A DNA stretch of 64,000 nt from Achromobacter insolitus (GCF_002209555.1 NZ_NJIF01000003.1:1-64000), one strand, 5' to 3'. Positions 36,132-44,947 are shown, numbered from the stretch's first letter. A program made the numbers and translations. Notes: generated by a model from the sequence alone, not told the origin.

Positions 36132-36193
36132 GGCTTTCCATTCATGGAAAGCCGGCAGGGCGGGCGGGATTTTCAACGTCGCCCCGGGCGACG
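36132..36193 (-). terminator. Two hairpins after queD, possible terminator
   Basis: A 10-base stem GGCTTTCCAT/ATGGAAAGCC at 36132-36153 and an 8-base stem CGTCGCCC/GGGCGACG at 36177-36193, located between the end of queD and the marR promoter. Neither has a strong T run, so factor-independent termination is uncertain, but they separate the two leftward units. Confidence 0.4.
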
Positions 36194-36225
36194 GGCGCGC
36201 GGCGCGCATGGCCGCGCCCAGGCGT

Positions 36226-36669
36226 TCAGCCGTTGCAGTCGGCCCAGCAGTTGGGCGTTTCGTACAGGCGTACACGGGTCAGGCGCAATTCGGCGCCATA
36301 GTGCCCATGATAGTGCGGCGCCAAGGTCTCGAAGACGATGGCAGCGAGGTTCTCGGCCGTGGGAATGCGGTCCAGCACCACGGTCTTGTGGTCGGGCAGG
36401 CTGTCCAGGAAGCCGCGCACGGCGGCATCGCCCTCATAGACCAGGAACGCATGGTCCCAGACGTCCACGATGTGGGTCTTGGCGATGTGCTTGATCTCTG
36501 AGAAATCCATCAGCATGCCGTTGTCGGACTCGCCCGGCGCCTGCACCACATCGCCAGTCAGGGTGATTTCCAGCACATAGCGGTGGCCATGCAGGTTGCG
36601 GCATTGGCTGCGGTGGTCGGGAATGCGGTGGCCGGCGTCGAACTCGAGCCTGCGGGTCACGGAAATCAT
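36226..36669 (-). CDS. queD: 6-carboxy-5,6,7,8-tetrahydropterin synthase QueD
   Basis: Second step of preQ0/queuosine synthesis, converting dihydroneopterin triphosphate to carboxytetrahydropterin. The 147-residue form starting at 36669 has GGAG six bases upstream. Zinc ligands H14 (DAGHR), H27 and H29 (LHGHR) are present with catalytic C23 (SQCRNLHGH), and VWDHAF and the late glutamate PTAENLA follow, as in the PTPS/QueD family. The gene is 28 bases after queE, which makes the next intermediate, so the assignment to QueD rather than eukaryote-type PTPS is safe. Confidence 0.93.
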   Translation of the reverse strand: MISVTRRLEFDAGHRIPDHRSQCRNLHGHRYVLEITLTGDVVQAPGESDNGMLMDFSEIKHIAKTHIVDVWDHAFLVYEGDAAVRGFLDSLPDHKTVVLDRIPTAENLAAIVFETLAPHYHGHYGAELRLTRVRLYETPNCWADCNG

Positions 36670-36697
36670 GGCGCGCTCCGCAGGGGGCAAGGGTAAA

Positions 36698-37330
36698 TCA
36701 TGGAATGCCTATGTATTTGTGGGTCTGCAGGCTGAGCCGCCACTGCGGGTGCTGCATACAGTATTGGACGGCTTGCTCGGTGTTGGCCGCGCGCGCGGGG
36801 CCGTCCATGGGTTGCAGGAAGAAATGGTCGAAATCCAGGTGCGCGAAGGCTTCTGGGCGGGCGTTGGCTTGCGGGTAGACGAGCTTGAGCTCGTCGCCGC
36901 GTTCCAGGATCACGGGAGCCGTGCCCTTGGGGCTGACGCAGATCCAGTCGATGCCGGCGGGCGGCTTGATGGTGCCGTTGGTTTCGATGGCGATGGTGAA
37001 GCCGCGCGCGTGGACGGCGGTGAGCAGCGGGGCGTCCAGCTGCAGCAGCGGCTCGCCGCCGGTGAAGACCACGTATCGGTCGTCCGTGCCGGGGCCCCAG
37101 GCTGCGGCGATGGCGTCGGCCAGCAGGTCCGGCGTGGCGAACTTGCCGCCGCCTTCGCCGTCGGTGCCGACGAAGTCGGTGTCGCAGAAGGTACAGGCGG
37201 CGCTGGCGCGGTCGCTTTCGCGTCCGGTCCAGAGGTTGCAGCCGGCAAACCGGCAGAAGACCGCCGCGCGGCCTGCGTGGGCGCCTTCGCCCTGCAGCGT
37301 CTTGAAGATTTCTTTGGCGGAGTAAGTCAT
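36698..37330 (-). CDS. queE: 7-carboxy-7-deazaguanine synthase QueE
   Basis: Radical SAM enzyme of 210 residues that turns carboxytetrahydropterin into 7-carboxy-7-deazaguanine for queuosine in tRNA. The cluster cysteines are C31, C46 and C49, a CX14CX2C spacing like that of the Burkholderia enzyme and unlike the common CX3CX2C. LQGEGAHAGRAAVFCRFAGC at 12-31 and VVFTGGEPLLQ are family signatures, ETNGT and SPKG follow. It leads a two-gene unit with queD. Confidence 0.94.
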   Translation of the reverse strand: MTYSAKEIFKTLQGEGAHAGRAAVFCRFAGCNLWTGRESDRASAACTFCDTDFVGTDGEGGGKFATPDLLADAIAAAWGPGTDDRYVVFTGGEPLLQLDAPLLTAVHARGFTIAIETNGTIKPPAGIDWICVSPKGTAPVILERGDELKLVYPQANARPEAFAHLDFDHFFLQPMDGPARAANTEQAVQYCMQHPQWRLSLQTHKYIGIP

Positions 37331-37413
37331 GGTGGTGCCGGCGGCGGGACGCCGGACAAATCGAGCAAAAGCGCATTATTTTACTTGGCGCGGGCCATCT
37401 ATACTTGCGGCCT

Positions 37414-37830
37414 ATGTTTCACGTCCAAGATTCCCTCTACCTGGATGAGCGCGAACTTGCGTTCACCATGATCCGCGCCCAGGGCGCGGGCGGCCAGAAC
37501 GTCAATAAGGTGTCCAGCGCCGTGCACCTGCGCTTCGACGTGCGGGCCTCGAGCCTGCCCGAGGAAATCAAGGACGCGCTGTGCGCCATGAGCGACCACC
37601 GTATTTCCAAGGACGGTGTCATCGTCATCAAGTCGCAATCGTTTCGCAGCCAGGAAAAGAACCGGGCGGAAGCCATCGAGCGCCTGATCTCCATGGTGCG
37701 CGCGGCGGCGCGCACGGACAAGCCCCGCCGCGCCACCAAGCCCACGCGCGCATCCCAGCGCCGACGCGTGCAGCGCAAGGTGCAGCACGGCGAAATCAAG
37801 CGCCTGCGCGGCCGGGTGCAGGGAGACTGA
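37414..37830 (+). CDS. arfB: Alternative ribosome-rescue factor ArfB (peptidyl-tRNA hydrolase)
   Basis: Release-factor-like protein of 138 residues that hydrolyses peptidyl-tRNA on ribosomes stalled at the end of a message. The GGQ catalytic motif is at 26-28 in GAGGQNVNKVSSAVHLRF. There is no codon-recognition domain; instead a basic C-terminal tail (RRATKPTRASQRRRVQRK) that inserts in the empty mRNA channel. The start at ATG 37414 puts GGQ at the normal distance from the N-terminus. Two bases separate its stop from the next start. Confidence 0.93.
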   Translation: MFHVQDSLYLDERELAFTMIRAQGAGGQNVNKVSSAVHLRFDVRASSLPEEIKDALCAMSDHRISKDGVIVIKSQSFRSQEKNRAEAIERLISMVRAAARTDKPRRATKPTRASQRRRVQRKVQHGEIKRLRGRVQGD

Positions 37831-37832
37831 CC

Positions 37833-38516
37833 ATGGCAGATGCGCGCCGGCGCTACCTCTACACCCTGGGCGTCCTGTTTGCCATTATCTGGACGGCGCT
37901 GGCCATCGCGCCGCACGACCGCGCGGACTGGGCGCTGGAGAACGCGCTGGTGCTGGCCTTTGGCGCGGCGCTTCTCGTCACGCGCCGCTGGTTCGTGTTT
38001 TCACGGACCTCGTACACGCTGATCTTCCTCTATCTGTGCCTGCATGCCGTCGGCGCCCACTACACGTACTCGCTGGTGCCCTACGATGATTGGTGGCGGG
38101 CGCTGACGGGCCACGGCTTGAACAGCATGGTCGGCTGGGAACGCAACAACTTCGATCGCGTGGTGCATTTTTCCTACGGATTGCTGCTGGCCTATCCCAT
38201 CCGCGAAATCTTCCTGCGCGTGGTCGAGGTGCGCGGCTTCTGGGCGTATTTCCTGCCCATGGACGTCACGCTGTCGACGTCGGCGCTGTACGAGTTGCTG
38301 GAGTGGGGCGCCGCCGCGACCGTGGGCAGCGAACTGGGCGCGGCCTATCTGGGCACGCAGGGCGACATCTGGGACGCGCAGAAGGATATGGCGCTGGCCG
38401 CCGCCGGGGCGGTCATCGCCATGGCGATCACCGCACTGGTCAACCGCCGCGCCCGGCGCGACCTGGCGCGCGATTGGGCCGACAGCCTCAAGCCGCGCCG
38501 CCAGACTGGCGGCTAG
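37833..38516 (+). CDS. DUF2238/YjdF-family inner-membrane protein
   Basis: Membrane protein of 227 residues with about six hydrophobic helices. The start at 37833 follows AGGGAGA and lies two bases after arfB, so the two are probably co-transcribed. Motifs of the YjdF family: HAVGAHYTYSLVPYDDW, NNFDRVVHFSYGLLLAYP, and STSALYELLEWGAA, with GTQGDIWDAQKDM in the next loop. The conserved His, Asp and Glu residues suggest an enzymatic or metal site, but no function is established. The end overlaps the convergent LysR gene by 29 bases. Confidence 0.85.
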   Translation: MADARRRYLYTLGVLFAIIWTALAIAPHDRADWALENALVLAFGAALLVTRRWFVFSRTSYTLIFLYLCLHAVGAHYTYSLVPYDDWWRALTGHGLNSMVGWERNNFDRVVHFSYGLLLAYPIREIFLRVVEVRGFWAYFLPMDVTLSTSALYELLEWGAAATVGSELGAAYLGTQGDIWDAQKDMALAAAGAVIAMAITALVNRRARRDLARDWADSLKPRRQTGG

Positions 38517-39429
38517 CGGCGGCGCCCGGCAGGGCCTGGCGGTGTATGCGGCGGCGGAAAAGATCGGCCATGGTTGCCGCCGCCAGTGACAGCGGCGTTC
38601 CCCGCAGCGTCATGATGCCTATGCTGGCAACCGGCATGGGCACGTCCGCCAGGATCTGGCTGGCCTCGCCGCCGTAAGGATGGACCTCGAGCATGCCGGA
38701 CGGGCAGATGATCAGCGCGTCGCTGCGGACCATCAGGTTCCACATGACGGCGAAGGTATCGCAATCGATGACGCGTTCAGGCGCTTTCCGGCCGGTGGCG
38801 CGCAGGCCTTGCAGAAAAGCGTCCGTGTGGCTGCCGCCCGACACGTTGAGCAGCCATTCGCAGCCCACGATGTCTTCCCAGCGCGTCGCTTGCGCCAGCG
38901 GGTGACCGCGGCGGCAGGCAATCATGAATTCCAGCGGCCGCAAGGCCTCGAAATCGAATTCCTGCCCGTCATCGCCGCCCATCACGCCCGAGGCCAGCGC
39001 GAAATCCAGTGTGCCGTTGCGCAGCGCCGGCAAGACGGCGGCCAGCAAGCCTTCCGACACCTTGAGCCGGGCGGCGGGCATGCTCTGCCTGAAATCGTTC
39101 AGCACGTCGGGCAGCACATTCAGCATCACCATGGGCGTCACGCCCACCGCCACCCGCGCTTCCGCGCCGCTGAGCAACTGTCGGATGTCCTGGCGGGCCA
39201 GCGCCAGCTGAGCCTGGGCGAGCTGGGCCCGAACCGTCAGGTGTTCACCGCATTCGGTCACGGCGATGCCCTTGGGACTGCGGGTGAGCAAGGGCGCTTC
39301 GAGTTCGGTTTCCAGTTCCTTGATGGCCTTGGTCACTGCCGCCTGGCTCAGATGCAGGCTGCGCGCCGCGGCCCGGATGCTGCGGAGTTCGGCAACCTTT
39401 AGCCAGGCCCGAAGATGGTGGTCCTTCAT
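38488..39429 (-). CDS. LysR-family transcriptional regulator
   Basis: Regulator of 313 residues. The winged helix covers 1-60 (LRAWLKVAELRSIRAAARSL, then LSQAAVTKAIKELE), the effector-binding domain 90-295. I choose the start at 39429 (GAGGGG upstream) over 39453, because the longer form would run through a 23-bp palindrome that looks like the operator. Divergent from a Bug-type receptor gene and an amidase, which it probably controls in response to the transported carboxylate or amide. Confidence 0.9.
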   Translation of the reverse strand: MKDHHLRAWLKVAELRSIRAAARSLHLSQAAVTKAIKELETELEAPLLTRSPKGIAVTECGEHLTVRAQLAQAQLALARQDIRQLLSGAEARVAVGVTPMVMLNVLPDVLNDFRQSMPAARLKVSEGLLAAVLPALRNGTLDFALASGVMGGDDGQEFDFEALRPLEFMIACRRGHPLAQATRWEDIVGCEWLLNVSGGSHTDAFLQGLRATGRKAPERVIDCDTFAVMWNLMVRSDALIICPSGMLEVHPYGGEASQILADVPMPVASIGIMTLRGTPLSLAAATMADLFRRRIHRQALPGAAASRQSGGAA

Positions 39430-39441
39430 GCGCCCCTCGAT

Positions 39442-39464
39442 GGTGACAACCAATGATTGTCACC
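39442..39464. promoter_or_regulatory. Inverted repeat, probable LysR binding site
   Basis: Perfect 8-base arms GGTGACAA/TTGTCACC with a seven-base spacer, 13 bases upstream of the lysR start and within the divergent intergenic region. It would allow autorepression and activation of the rightward genes. Confidence 0.6.
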
Positions 39465-39556
39465 TTAACAAAGAAATAGCCTTACGTGCAGCGCGGGCGA
39501 TCTCTAAGCTTCCCGACGACTAGACCCGGTGCAGTCCCGGACTTCAGGAGCCAGCC

Positions 39557-40543
39557 ATGCAGATCTTTCCCCGTCGTGTCCGCCAGGCCGTTTCACTGTG
39601 TATTGCATTGTTGGGCGCGGCAGGCGCCGGCGCGGCCCGCGCGGACTGGCCCGAGCGGCCCGTCAAGCTCATCGTGCCGTACGTGGCGGGCTCGGGTCCC
39701 GACGTGGTCCTGCGTCCGATTGCCGATGCCCTCGGGCGCGAGCTGGGCCAGCCCGTCATCGTCGACAACCGCGGCGGCGCGGGGGGCATCGTCGGCACCC
39801 AGATGCTGGCCTCGGCAGCGCCCGACGGCTACACGATCGGCTTTGGCAATCTGGTGACGCTGGCGATCAACAAGAGCATGTACAAGAAGTTGTCTTACGA
39901 CCCGCAGCGCAGCCTCGCGCCGATCAGTCTTGCCATCAGCAATGCGCTGGTGCTCATCGCCCGCAATGACTTCCCGGCCAGCAACGTGCGCGAGCTTGTC
40001 AGCTATGCCAGGCAGCACCCGGGCAAGGTCAGCGTGGGATCGTTGGGCGTGGGTTCCAGCGCTCATCTGGCTGGCGAAATGCTCAAAAGCGAGACGGGCA
40101 CCACCATGCTGCACGTTCCCTACAAAAGCGGCCAGCAGGCGGTGGGCGACATCGCGGGCGGGCAGCTCGACGTCATGATCGACAACGTGGCCGGGGTGCT
40201 GCCCTTCATACGGTCAGGCCAGGTCAAGGTGCTGGGCGCGACCAGTCTTGCGCGTGTGCCGGTCCTGCCCAACGTGCCCACCATCGATGAATCCGGCGTG
40301 AAGGGGTTCGAGGTGGTTTCCTGGGGCGGAATCGTCGCGCCCGCCGGCACGCCCAAGCCCATCATCGACAAGCTCAACGCAGCCATTGCCAAGGCCCTGC
40401 AAGATCCCGCGGTACTCAAGCTCAACGAGACGCTCTCTGTCGACGCCACGCCTTCCACTCCCGAACAGTTCGCCAGCCTGATCGCCACCGAGATTCCGCG
40501 TTGGGGCGAAATGGTGCAGCGTTCGGGCGCTACGGCCGATTGA
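39557..40543 (+). CDS. Bug-family tripartite tricarboxylate transporter receptor
   Basis: Periplasmic solute-binding protein of 328 residues. The signal peptide ends around ARA-DW (residues 30-33). Family motifs: WPERPVKLIVPYVAGSGPDV, IVDNRGGAGGIVG, and VPYKSGQQAVGDIAGGQLDV with the pyroglutamate-like binding loops. Bug proteins are greatly expanded in Bordetella and Achromobacter and bind carboxylates, amides or nicotinate-like compounds; most are not next to membrane components, and none is visible here. Co-directional with an amidase 43 bases on, so the ligand may be an amide. Confidence 0.9.
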   Translation: MQIFPRRVRQAVSLCIALLGAAGAGAARADWPERPVKLIVPYVAGSGPDVVLRPIADALGRELGQPVIVDNRGGAGGIVGTQMLASAAPDGYTIGFGNLVTLAINKSMYKKLSYDPQRSLAPISLAISNALVLIARNDFPASNVRELVSYARQHPGKVSVGSLGVGSSAHLAGEMLKSETGTTMLHVPYKSGQQAVGDIAGGQLDVMIDNVAGVLPFIRSGQVKVLGATSLARVPVLPNVPTIDESGVKGFEVVSWGGIVAPAGTPKPIIDKLNAAIAKALQDPAVLKLNETLSVDATPSTPEQFASLIATEIPRWGEMVQRSGATAD

Positions 40544-40586
40544 CGGGCGTTTGCATCCCTCGCGTTCACATTTACACGGAGCCAAC

Positions 40587-41996
40587 ATGACGCAAGAACT
40601 CTGGCGCAGGAGCGCCGTCGATCTGGCACGCGCCATCCGCAACCGCGAAGTCTCCAGCCGGGAAGCTGTGCAGAGTTGTCTGCGGCGAGTGGAGGCCCTC
40701 AATCCCGTATTCAATCCGCTTACCGAGGTTTGCGCCGACCAGGCACTGCAGGCTGCTGATGCCGCCGATGCCGCCATTCGCGCGGGTGCGCCTCTGGGAA
40801 TGCTGCACGGCGTGCCGGTGACGATCAAGGCCAACGTCGATTTCGCCGGGTCGGCCACGACCAACGGCGTCGTGGCGTACCGGGATGTCATCGCCCGGGA
40901 GAACAACCCGGCCGTCGACAATTGGATCAAGGCGGGCGCGGTCGTGATCGGCCGCACGAACGTCCCGGCATTCTCCTGGCGCTGGTTCACGGACAACGAC
41001 CTGCATGGCCGCACCCTGAACCCTTTCGACACCGGCCGTACACCGGGCGGTTCCAGCGGGGGCGCAGCCGTGGCCGCTGCTTTGGGCATGGGCGCCTTGG
41101 CGCATGGCAGCGATCAGGGAGGATCGATCCGATATCCGGCCTACGCTTGCGGCGTGGCGGGGCTGAGGCCGTCGCAAGGCCGCGTGCCGGCGTACAACGC
41201 CAGCCAGAAGTCGGAACGTCCGGTCGCCTCTCAACTGGCGGCGACGCAAGGGCCCTTGGCCCGGACCATTGCCGACCTGAGGCTGGGACTGGCGGCGATG
41301 TCCACAGGCGATTCCCGCGATCCGTGGTGGGTGCCGGCGCCGCTGGACCTGCGCCAGCCGGGCGACAGCAAGCGGGTGGCGCTGTTTTGCGGCACCTCCA
41401 GTATGAAACCCGATCCCGCCGTGCTGGATGCCTTGTTGCGCGCCGCCAAGAGCCTGGAAGACGCCGGCTACACCGTCGAGACCGCAGCACCGCCCAGGTT
41501 CGAGGAGGCCGCCGAGCTCTGGCTCAATGTGCTGATGAACGAGGCATCCAGCTCCATGGGCCGCGAAATCGAGCGCGCCGGCGACGCGGCAATACAGCGC
41601 GCACATCGCAGCATGCTGACGCACCGCTCGGTCCTGGACAGGGACGGCTTCGTTCAGGCGATGGCCATGCGCACGACGGTGCTGAGGGAGTGGGGCGCAT
41701 TCTTCGACCGCTATCCCGTCCTGCTCATGCCGGTATCGTTCGAACGTCCGTTCCTGATCGACCAGGACCAGCAAGGGGACGCCGCCATGGGCGGCATACT
41801 TCGGGCGCAGAGTCCGCTGGTGTCGACCGCGATTTTGGGTTTGCCCGGCCTGTCGGTCCCGGTCGGCCTGGCGGACGGCGTGCCCATGGGCGTCCAGCTG
41901 GTGGCGGGGCGATTCCGGGAGGATCTATGCCTGGCGGCGGGCGAAGCCATCGAGGCGCGCGCCTCGTGGTCGGTGCTGGAGCAGTGCCCGGCTTGA
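40587..41996 (+). CDS. Amidase signature family hydrolase
   Basis: Cytoplasmic amidase of 469 residues. The Ser-Ser-Lys machinery is visible: K81 in GVPVTIKANVD, the Gly/Ser-rich loop GGSSGGAAV at 154-162 and nucleophile S180 in GSDQGGSIRYPA. The start at ATG 40587 has ACACGGAG upstream. The family includes acetamidases, aryl amidases and the GatA subunit; GatA is unlikely without gatB/gatC nearby. Pairing with a Bug receptor and LysR gene suggests use of an imported amide. Confidence 0.88.
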   Translation: MTQELWRRSAVDLARAIRNREVSSREAVQSCLRRVEALNPVFNPLTEVCADQALQAADAADAAIRAGAPLGMLHGVPVTIKANVDFAGSATTNGVVAYRDVIARENNPAVDNWIKAGAVVIGRTNVPAFSWRWFTDNDLHGRTLNPFDTGRTPGGSSGGAAVAAALGMGALAHGSDQGGSIRYPAYACGVAGLRPSQGRVPAYNASQKSERPVASQLAATQGPLARTIADLRLGLAAMSTGDSRDPWWVPAPLDLRQPGDSKRVALFCGTSSMKPDPAVLDALLRAAKSLEDAGYTVETAAPPRFEEAAELWLNVLMNEASSSMGREIERAGDAAIQRAHRSMLTHRSVLDRDGFVQAMAMRTTVLREWGAFFDRYPVLLMPVSFERPFLIDQDQQGDAAMGGILRAQSPLVSTAILGLPGLSVPVGLADGVPMGVQLVAGRFREDLCLAAGEAIEARASWSVLEQCPA

Positions 41997-42070
41997 ACCG
42001 CGGGGGTAGCGGTAGTGGGACATCGGGTCGCGCCCCGGGATAGCCCCGGGGGCGGCAGGGGTATGACTAT

Positions 42071-42090
42071 ATATCGAATAGTTCCGATAT
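42071..42090. promoter_or_regulatory. Inverted repeat upstream of arsR-like gene
   Basis: ATATCG-N8-CGATAT, with further TTCGAT copies at 42095-42100 and 42114-42119, in the AT-rich region before the ArsR-type gene. Multiple half-sites suggest dimers bound side by side and autorepression. Confidence 0.55.
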
Positions 42091-42118
42091 AAGATTCGAT
42101 AAATTGCGATACTTCGAT

Positions 42119-42466
42119 ATGACGGTCTCCACTTCCAGTCCTGATCCCGCCGCCGCCGTACCGGCCATCGACGCCGACGCCATACTCAAGGCGTTGGCCA
42201 ATCCGGTGCGGCGCGACATTCTCGCGTGGCTGAAGACACCGCATGCGTACTTCGAGGAAAGCCCGGGCCATACCTTCGAGCATGGCGTCTGCGCGGGCCA
42301 CATCGATGGCCGCTGCGGGCTGTCCCAGTCCACCGTGTCGTCGCACCTGGCCGTTTTGCAGCGTGCCGGCCTGATCTCGGCGACGAAAGTGGGGCAATGG
42401 ATTTTCTACCGTCGCAACGAAGCCGTCATTGCCGCATTCCTGCGGCAGTTGAATCAGGATATGTAG
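42119..42466 (+). CDS. ArsR-family regulator with paired cysteines
   Basis: Small winged-helix regulator of 115 residues when started at ATG 42119; a TTG at 42104 would add five. LKALANPVRRDILAWL opens the domain, GLSQSTVSSHLAVLQRAGL is the recognition helix and FYRRN the wing. Between them sits an unusual His/Cys-rich stretch (H51, H55, C58, H61, C66; GVCAGHIDGRCG), a possible metal or redox sensing site. It is followed by an Old Yellow Enzyme gene 45 bases downstream in the same direction, so it probably represses that gene until an electrophile or metal appears. Confidence 0.85.
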   Translation: MTVSTSSPDPAAAVPAIDADAILKALANPVRRDILAWLKTPHAYFEESPGHTFEHGVCAGHIDGRCGLSQSTVSSHLAVLQRAGLISATKVGQWIFYRRNEAVIAAFLRQLNQDM

Positions 42467-42511
42467 CCCCGCTACGCCAAGCGCCCCTGCACGGGGGCCG
42501 AGGACTTTTGC

Positions 42512-43567
42512 ATGAGCCAACTTTTCGAACCCCTGCGCGCAGGCGATCTGACGCTGCGCAACCGTATCGTCATGGCGCCTTTGACGCGCATGCACGCCAG
42601 CCCGGGCCGCGTGCCCAACGACCTGATGGTCGAGTACTACACGCAGCGCGCGGGCGCCGGCATGATCCTGACTGAAGCCACGGCGGTCACGCCGCAAGGC
42701 GTGGGCTATGCCGACACCCCGGGCCTGTGGACCACCGAGCAGGTCCAGGGCTGGCGCAAGGTTACGTCCTCGGTGCACCAGGCCGGCGGCCTGATCGTGG
42801 CGCAGCTCTGGCACGTGGGCCGCATTTCCGATCCGATGTTCCTGAACGGCGACCTGCCGGTGGCGCCCAGCGCCATCGCCGCGAAGGGCCATGTCAGCCA
42901 CGTGCGTCCGGAACGTCCCTATGTCACGCCGCGCGCGCTGGAAACGGCGGAGCTTGCGGGCGTGGTCGAGGCCTACCGCCATGGCGCGAAGATGGCCATG
43001 GAAGCCGGTTTCGACGGCGTGGAAGTGCATGCGGCCAATGGCTATCTGCTGGACCAGTTCCTGCAGGACAGCACCAACCGCCGCACCGATGCCTATGGCG
43101 GTTCGCTGGAAAACCGTGCGCGGCTGTTGCTGGAAGTGGTGGATGCCTGCGTGTCGGTGTGGGGCGCGGGCCGCGTGGGCGTGCACCTGTCGCCGCGCGG
43201 GGAAATCCACAGCATGGGCGATTCGGACCCGGCCGCCACGTTCGGTTATGTGGCGCGTGAATTGGGCAAGCGCGGCATCGCCTTCCTGTGTGTGCGCGAA
43301 TACGAAGCCGCCAACAGCCTGGGGCCGATGCTGAAGGCCGAATTTGGCGGCACGTACATCGCCAACGAAGGCTTCGCGCGCGACTCGGCCGAAGCGGCCA
43401 TCGCGGCGGGCCGCGCCGATGCCGTGGCCTTCGGCGTGCAGTACATCGCCAATCCGGACCTGGCGCGTCGCTTCGAACTGAAGGCGCCGCTGAACCGGCC
43501 CAATCCGGCCACGTTCTATGCGCCCGGCCCGGGCGGCTATACCGACTATCCAGCCCTGGCTTTTTAG
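42512..43567 (+). CDS. Old Yellow Enzyme family alkene reductase, NemA-like
   Basis: FMN- and NADPH-dependent ene-reductase of 351 residues acting on electrophilic alkenes, maleimides and nitro compounds. N-terminal RNRIVMAPLTRMHAS carries the FMN-binding core; the substrate-activating pair H173 and N176 is in VEVHAANGYLLDQF, followed by the classic family motif DSTNRRTDAYGGSLENR. YIANPDLARRF near the end also fits NemA and xenobiotic reductases. Probably co-transcribed with the ArsR-type gene upstream. Confidence 0.93.
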   Translation: MSQLFEPLRAGDLTLRNRIVMAPLTRMHASPGRVPNDLMVEYYTQRAGAGMILTEATAVTPQGVGYADTPGLWTTEQVQGWRKVTSSVHQAGGLIVAQLWHVGRISDPMFLNGDLPVAPSAIAAKGHVSHVRPERPYVTPRALETAELAGVVEAYRHGAKMAMEAGFDGVEVHAANGYLLDQFLQDSTNRRTDAYGGSLENRARLLLEVVDACVSVWGAGRVGVHLSPRGEIHSMGDSDPAATFGYVARELGKRGIAFLCVREYEAANSLGPMLKAEFGGTYIANEGFARDSAEAAIAAGRADAVAFGVQYIANPDLARRFELKAPLNRPNPATFYAPGPGGYTDYPALAF

Positions 43568-43610
43568 CGGGCTGTCCTGCGGGACGGCATGGCAGGCGGC
43601 GGAAAGGCCT

Positions 43611-44459
43611 TCAGAACGCGGCGCGCATCGGATAGGTAAACAGGCCGAAATGCGCCGCGTTCAGGCCCAGGTGCGCGAGTACCGCAGCGGCCAGGCCGCC
43701 ATATCGGTAGGCCAGGCCGTAGGCCGCGCCAGCCAGGCCGGCCAGCAGCATCCATTGCCAGCCGCCTGCGTAGTGCGCGAGGCCGAACAGTACGGCCGCG
43801 ACCGCCAGCGCCGCCCACGCGCCCCAGGCATGCGAGCGCCATAAGGCCGTCAGCTGTTGCTGCAGATAGCCGCGGAACAAGGCTTCCTCGGCCAGCGTCA
43901 CCAGCAGGGCATTGTTCAGCAGCCAGATCCAGCCCGATTGCGGCCATTTGGGCGTCCAGCCCACCACGCCCAGGACGAGCGCGCAGCCCAGGCACACGGC
44001 CATCGCCGCCAGGCAGGCCAGGAGCGCGGCCTTCAGTGTGGCGCGTGGACTGTGCCCCGACATCGGCGGCGCCAGCGCCAGCACCACCCAGAACGCCACC
44101 AGCGGTTTGTCCAGATTCAGGTACATGCCGAACGGCACGGCATCCGGACTCAGCGGTGCCGGCGCGATGACCTGCGGGTTGTGAAAACCTGGCAACAGGT
44201 GCAGGAACAGCATCGCGGCAAGCGCGAGGAAGAGGCCGTGGCCGGCGGCGCGCGCGGCCGCGCCCGATGCTGGCCGGACCAGCACGGCGGCCAGCACCAG
44301 CAGCGCCGGCCCCGTGAGCGCGACGGAATCTATGGTGCCATCCATCCACGCCCATGCGTACGCGGCCCCCAGGGGCGCGAGCGCCCAACGCCGCGTGGCG
44401 GGCGGCCATAGCATGGCGGCGGCAAGAAACAGGGCGGACCAGGGGCTGAAGAGCGGCAC
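43611..44459 (-). CDS. CPBP-family intramembrane glutamic protease
   Basis: Membrane protein of about 282 residues with roughly eight hydrophobic helices. The protease core is visible: EEALFRGYLQQQL (paired glutamates), FGLAHYAGG (His in the next helix) and HLGLNAAHF (final His/Asn), as in CAAX/Abi proteases. The start is uncertain; GTG 44459 begins just before the first hydrophobic helix, while ATG 44561 would add an unlikely polar leader. Role unknown, relatives process prenylated proteins or provide bacteriocin immunity. Divergent from the MAPEG gene. Confidence 0.82.
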   Translation of the reverse strand: MPLFSPWSALFLAAAMLWPPATRRWALAPLGAAYAWAWMDGTIDSVALTGPALLVLAAVLVRPASGAAARAAGHGLFLALAAMLFLHLLPGFHNPQVIAPAPLSPDAVPFGMYLNLDKPLVAFWVVLALAPPMSGHSPRATLKAALLACLAAMAVCLGCALVLGVVGWTPKWPQSGWIWLLNNALLVTLAEEALFRGYLQQQLTALWRSHAWGAWAALAVAAVLFGLAHYAGGWQWMLLAGLAGAAYGLAYRYGGLAAAVLAHLGLNAAHFGLFTYPMRAAF

Positions 44460-44572
44460 GGGTGTACAAGCGCGGCGAAAGCGCTGAGTGTAAACGCCGG
44501 CTGGCGCCTGCTCTGACGCCGACGCGCGAACAACGGTATTCTTGCGCCACCCAGACACCAAGGAGCCGGACG

Positions 44573-44947
44573 ATGAAAATGATTGCGTGGTTGATGCTGG
44601 CGGCGGCCGTGCTGCCCTTCGTATCGGCGATAGTCGCCAAGGCGGGCGGGAAAAAGTTCGACAACAATGATCCCCGCGCCTGGCTTGCGCGCCAGGAAGG
44701 CTGGCGGGCGCGGGCGAACGCGGCGCAGACCAATACTTTCGAAGCGCTGCCGTTCTTTTTCGCGGCCGTGCTGTTCGCGCTGTATACCCAGGCGCCGCCC
44801 GCGCATGTCGCCACCTTGATGGCTTGCTGGCTGGGCGTGCGGCTGGGCTATCTGGCCATGTACCTCGCGGGCTGGGGCGCGCTGCGTTCGCTGGTGTGGG
44901 CGATCAGCGTGGGCTTCATCATCGCGATCCTCTTCTCCGGAGTGTAG
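44573..44947 (+). CDS. MAPEG-family membrane protein
   Basis: Inner-membrane protein of 124 residues with four predicted helices. The start at ATG 44573 has AAGGAGCC upstream. The helix-2 region RARANAAQTNTFEALPFFFA corresponds to the glutathione-binding signature of membrane-associated eicosanoid/glutathione-metabolism proteins. Bacterial members may act as glutathione transferases or peroxidases; the substrate here is unknown. Confidence 0.87.
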   Translation: MKMIAWLMLAAAVLPFVSAIVAKAGGKKFDNNDPRAWLARQEGWRARANAAQTNTFEALPFFFAAVLFALYTQAPPAHVATLMACWLGVRLGYLAMYLAGWGALRSLVWAISVGFIIAILFSGV

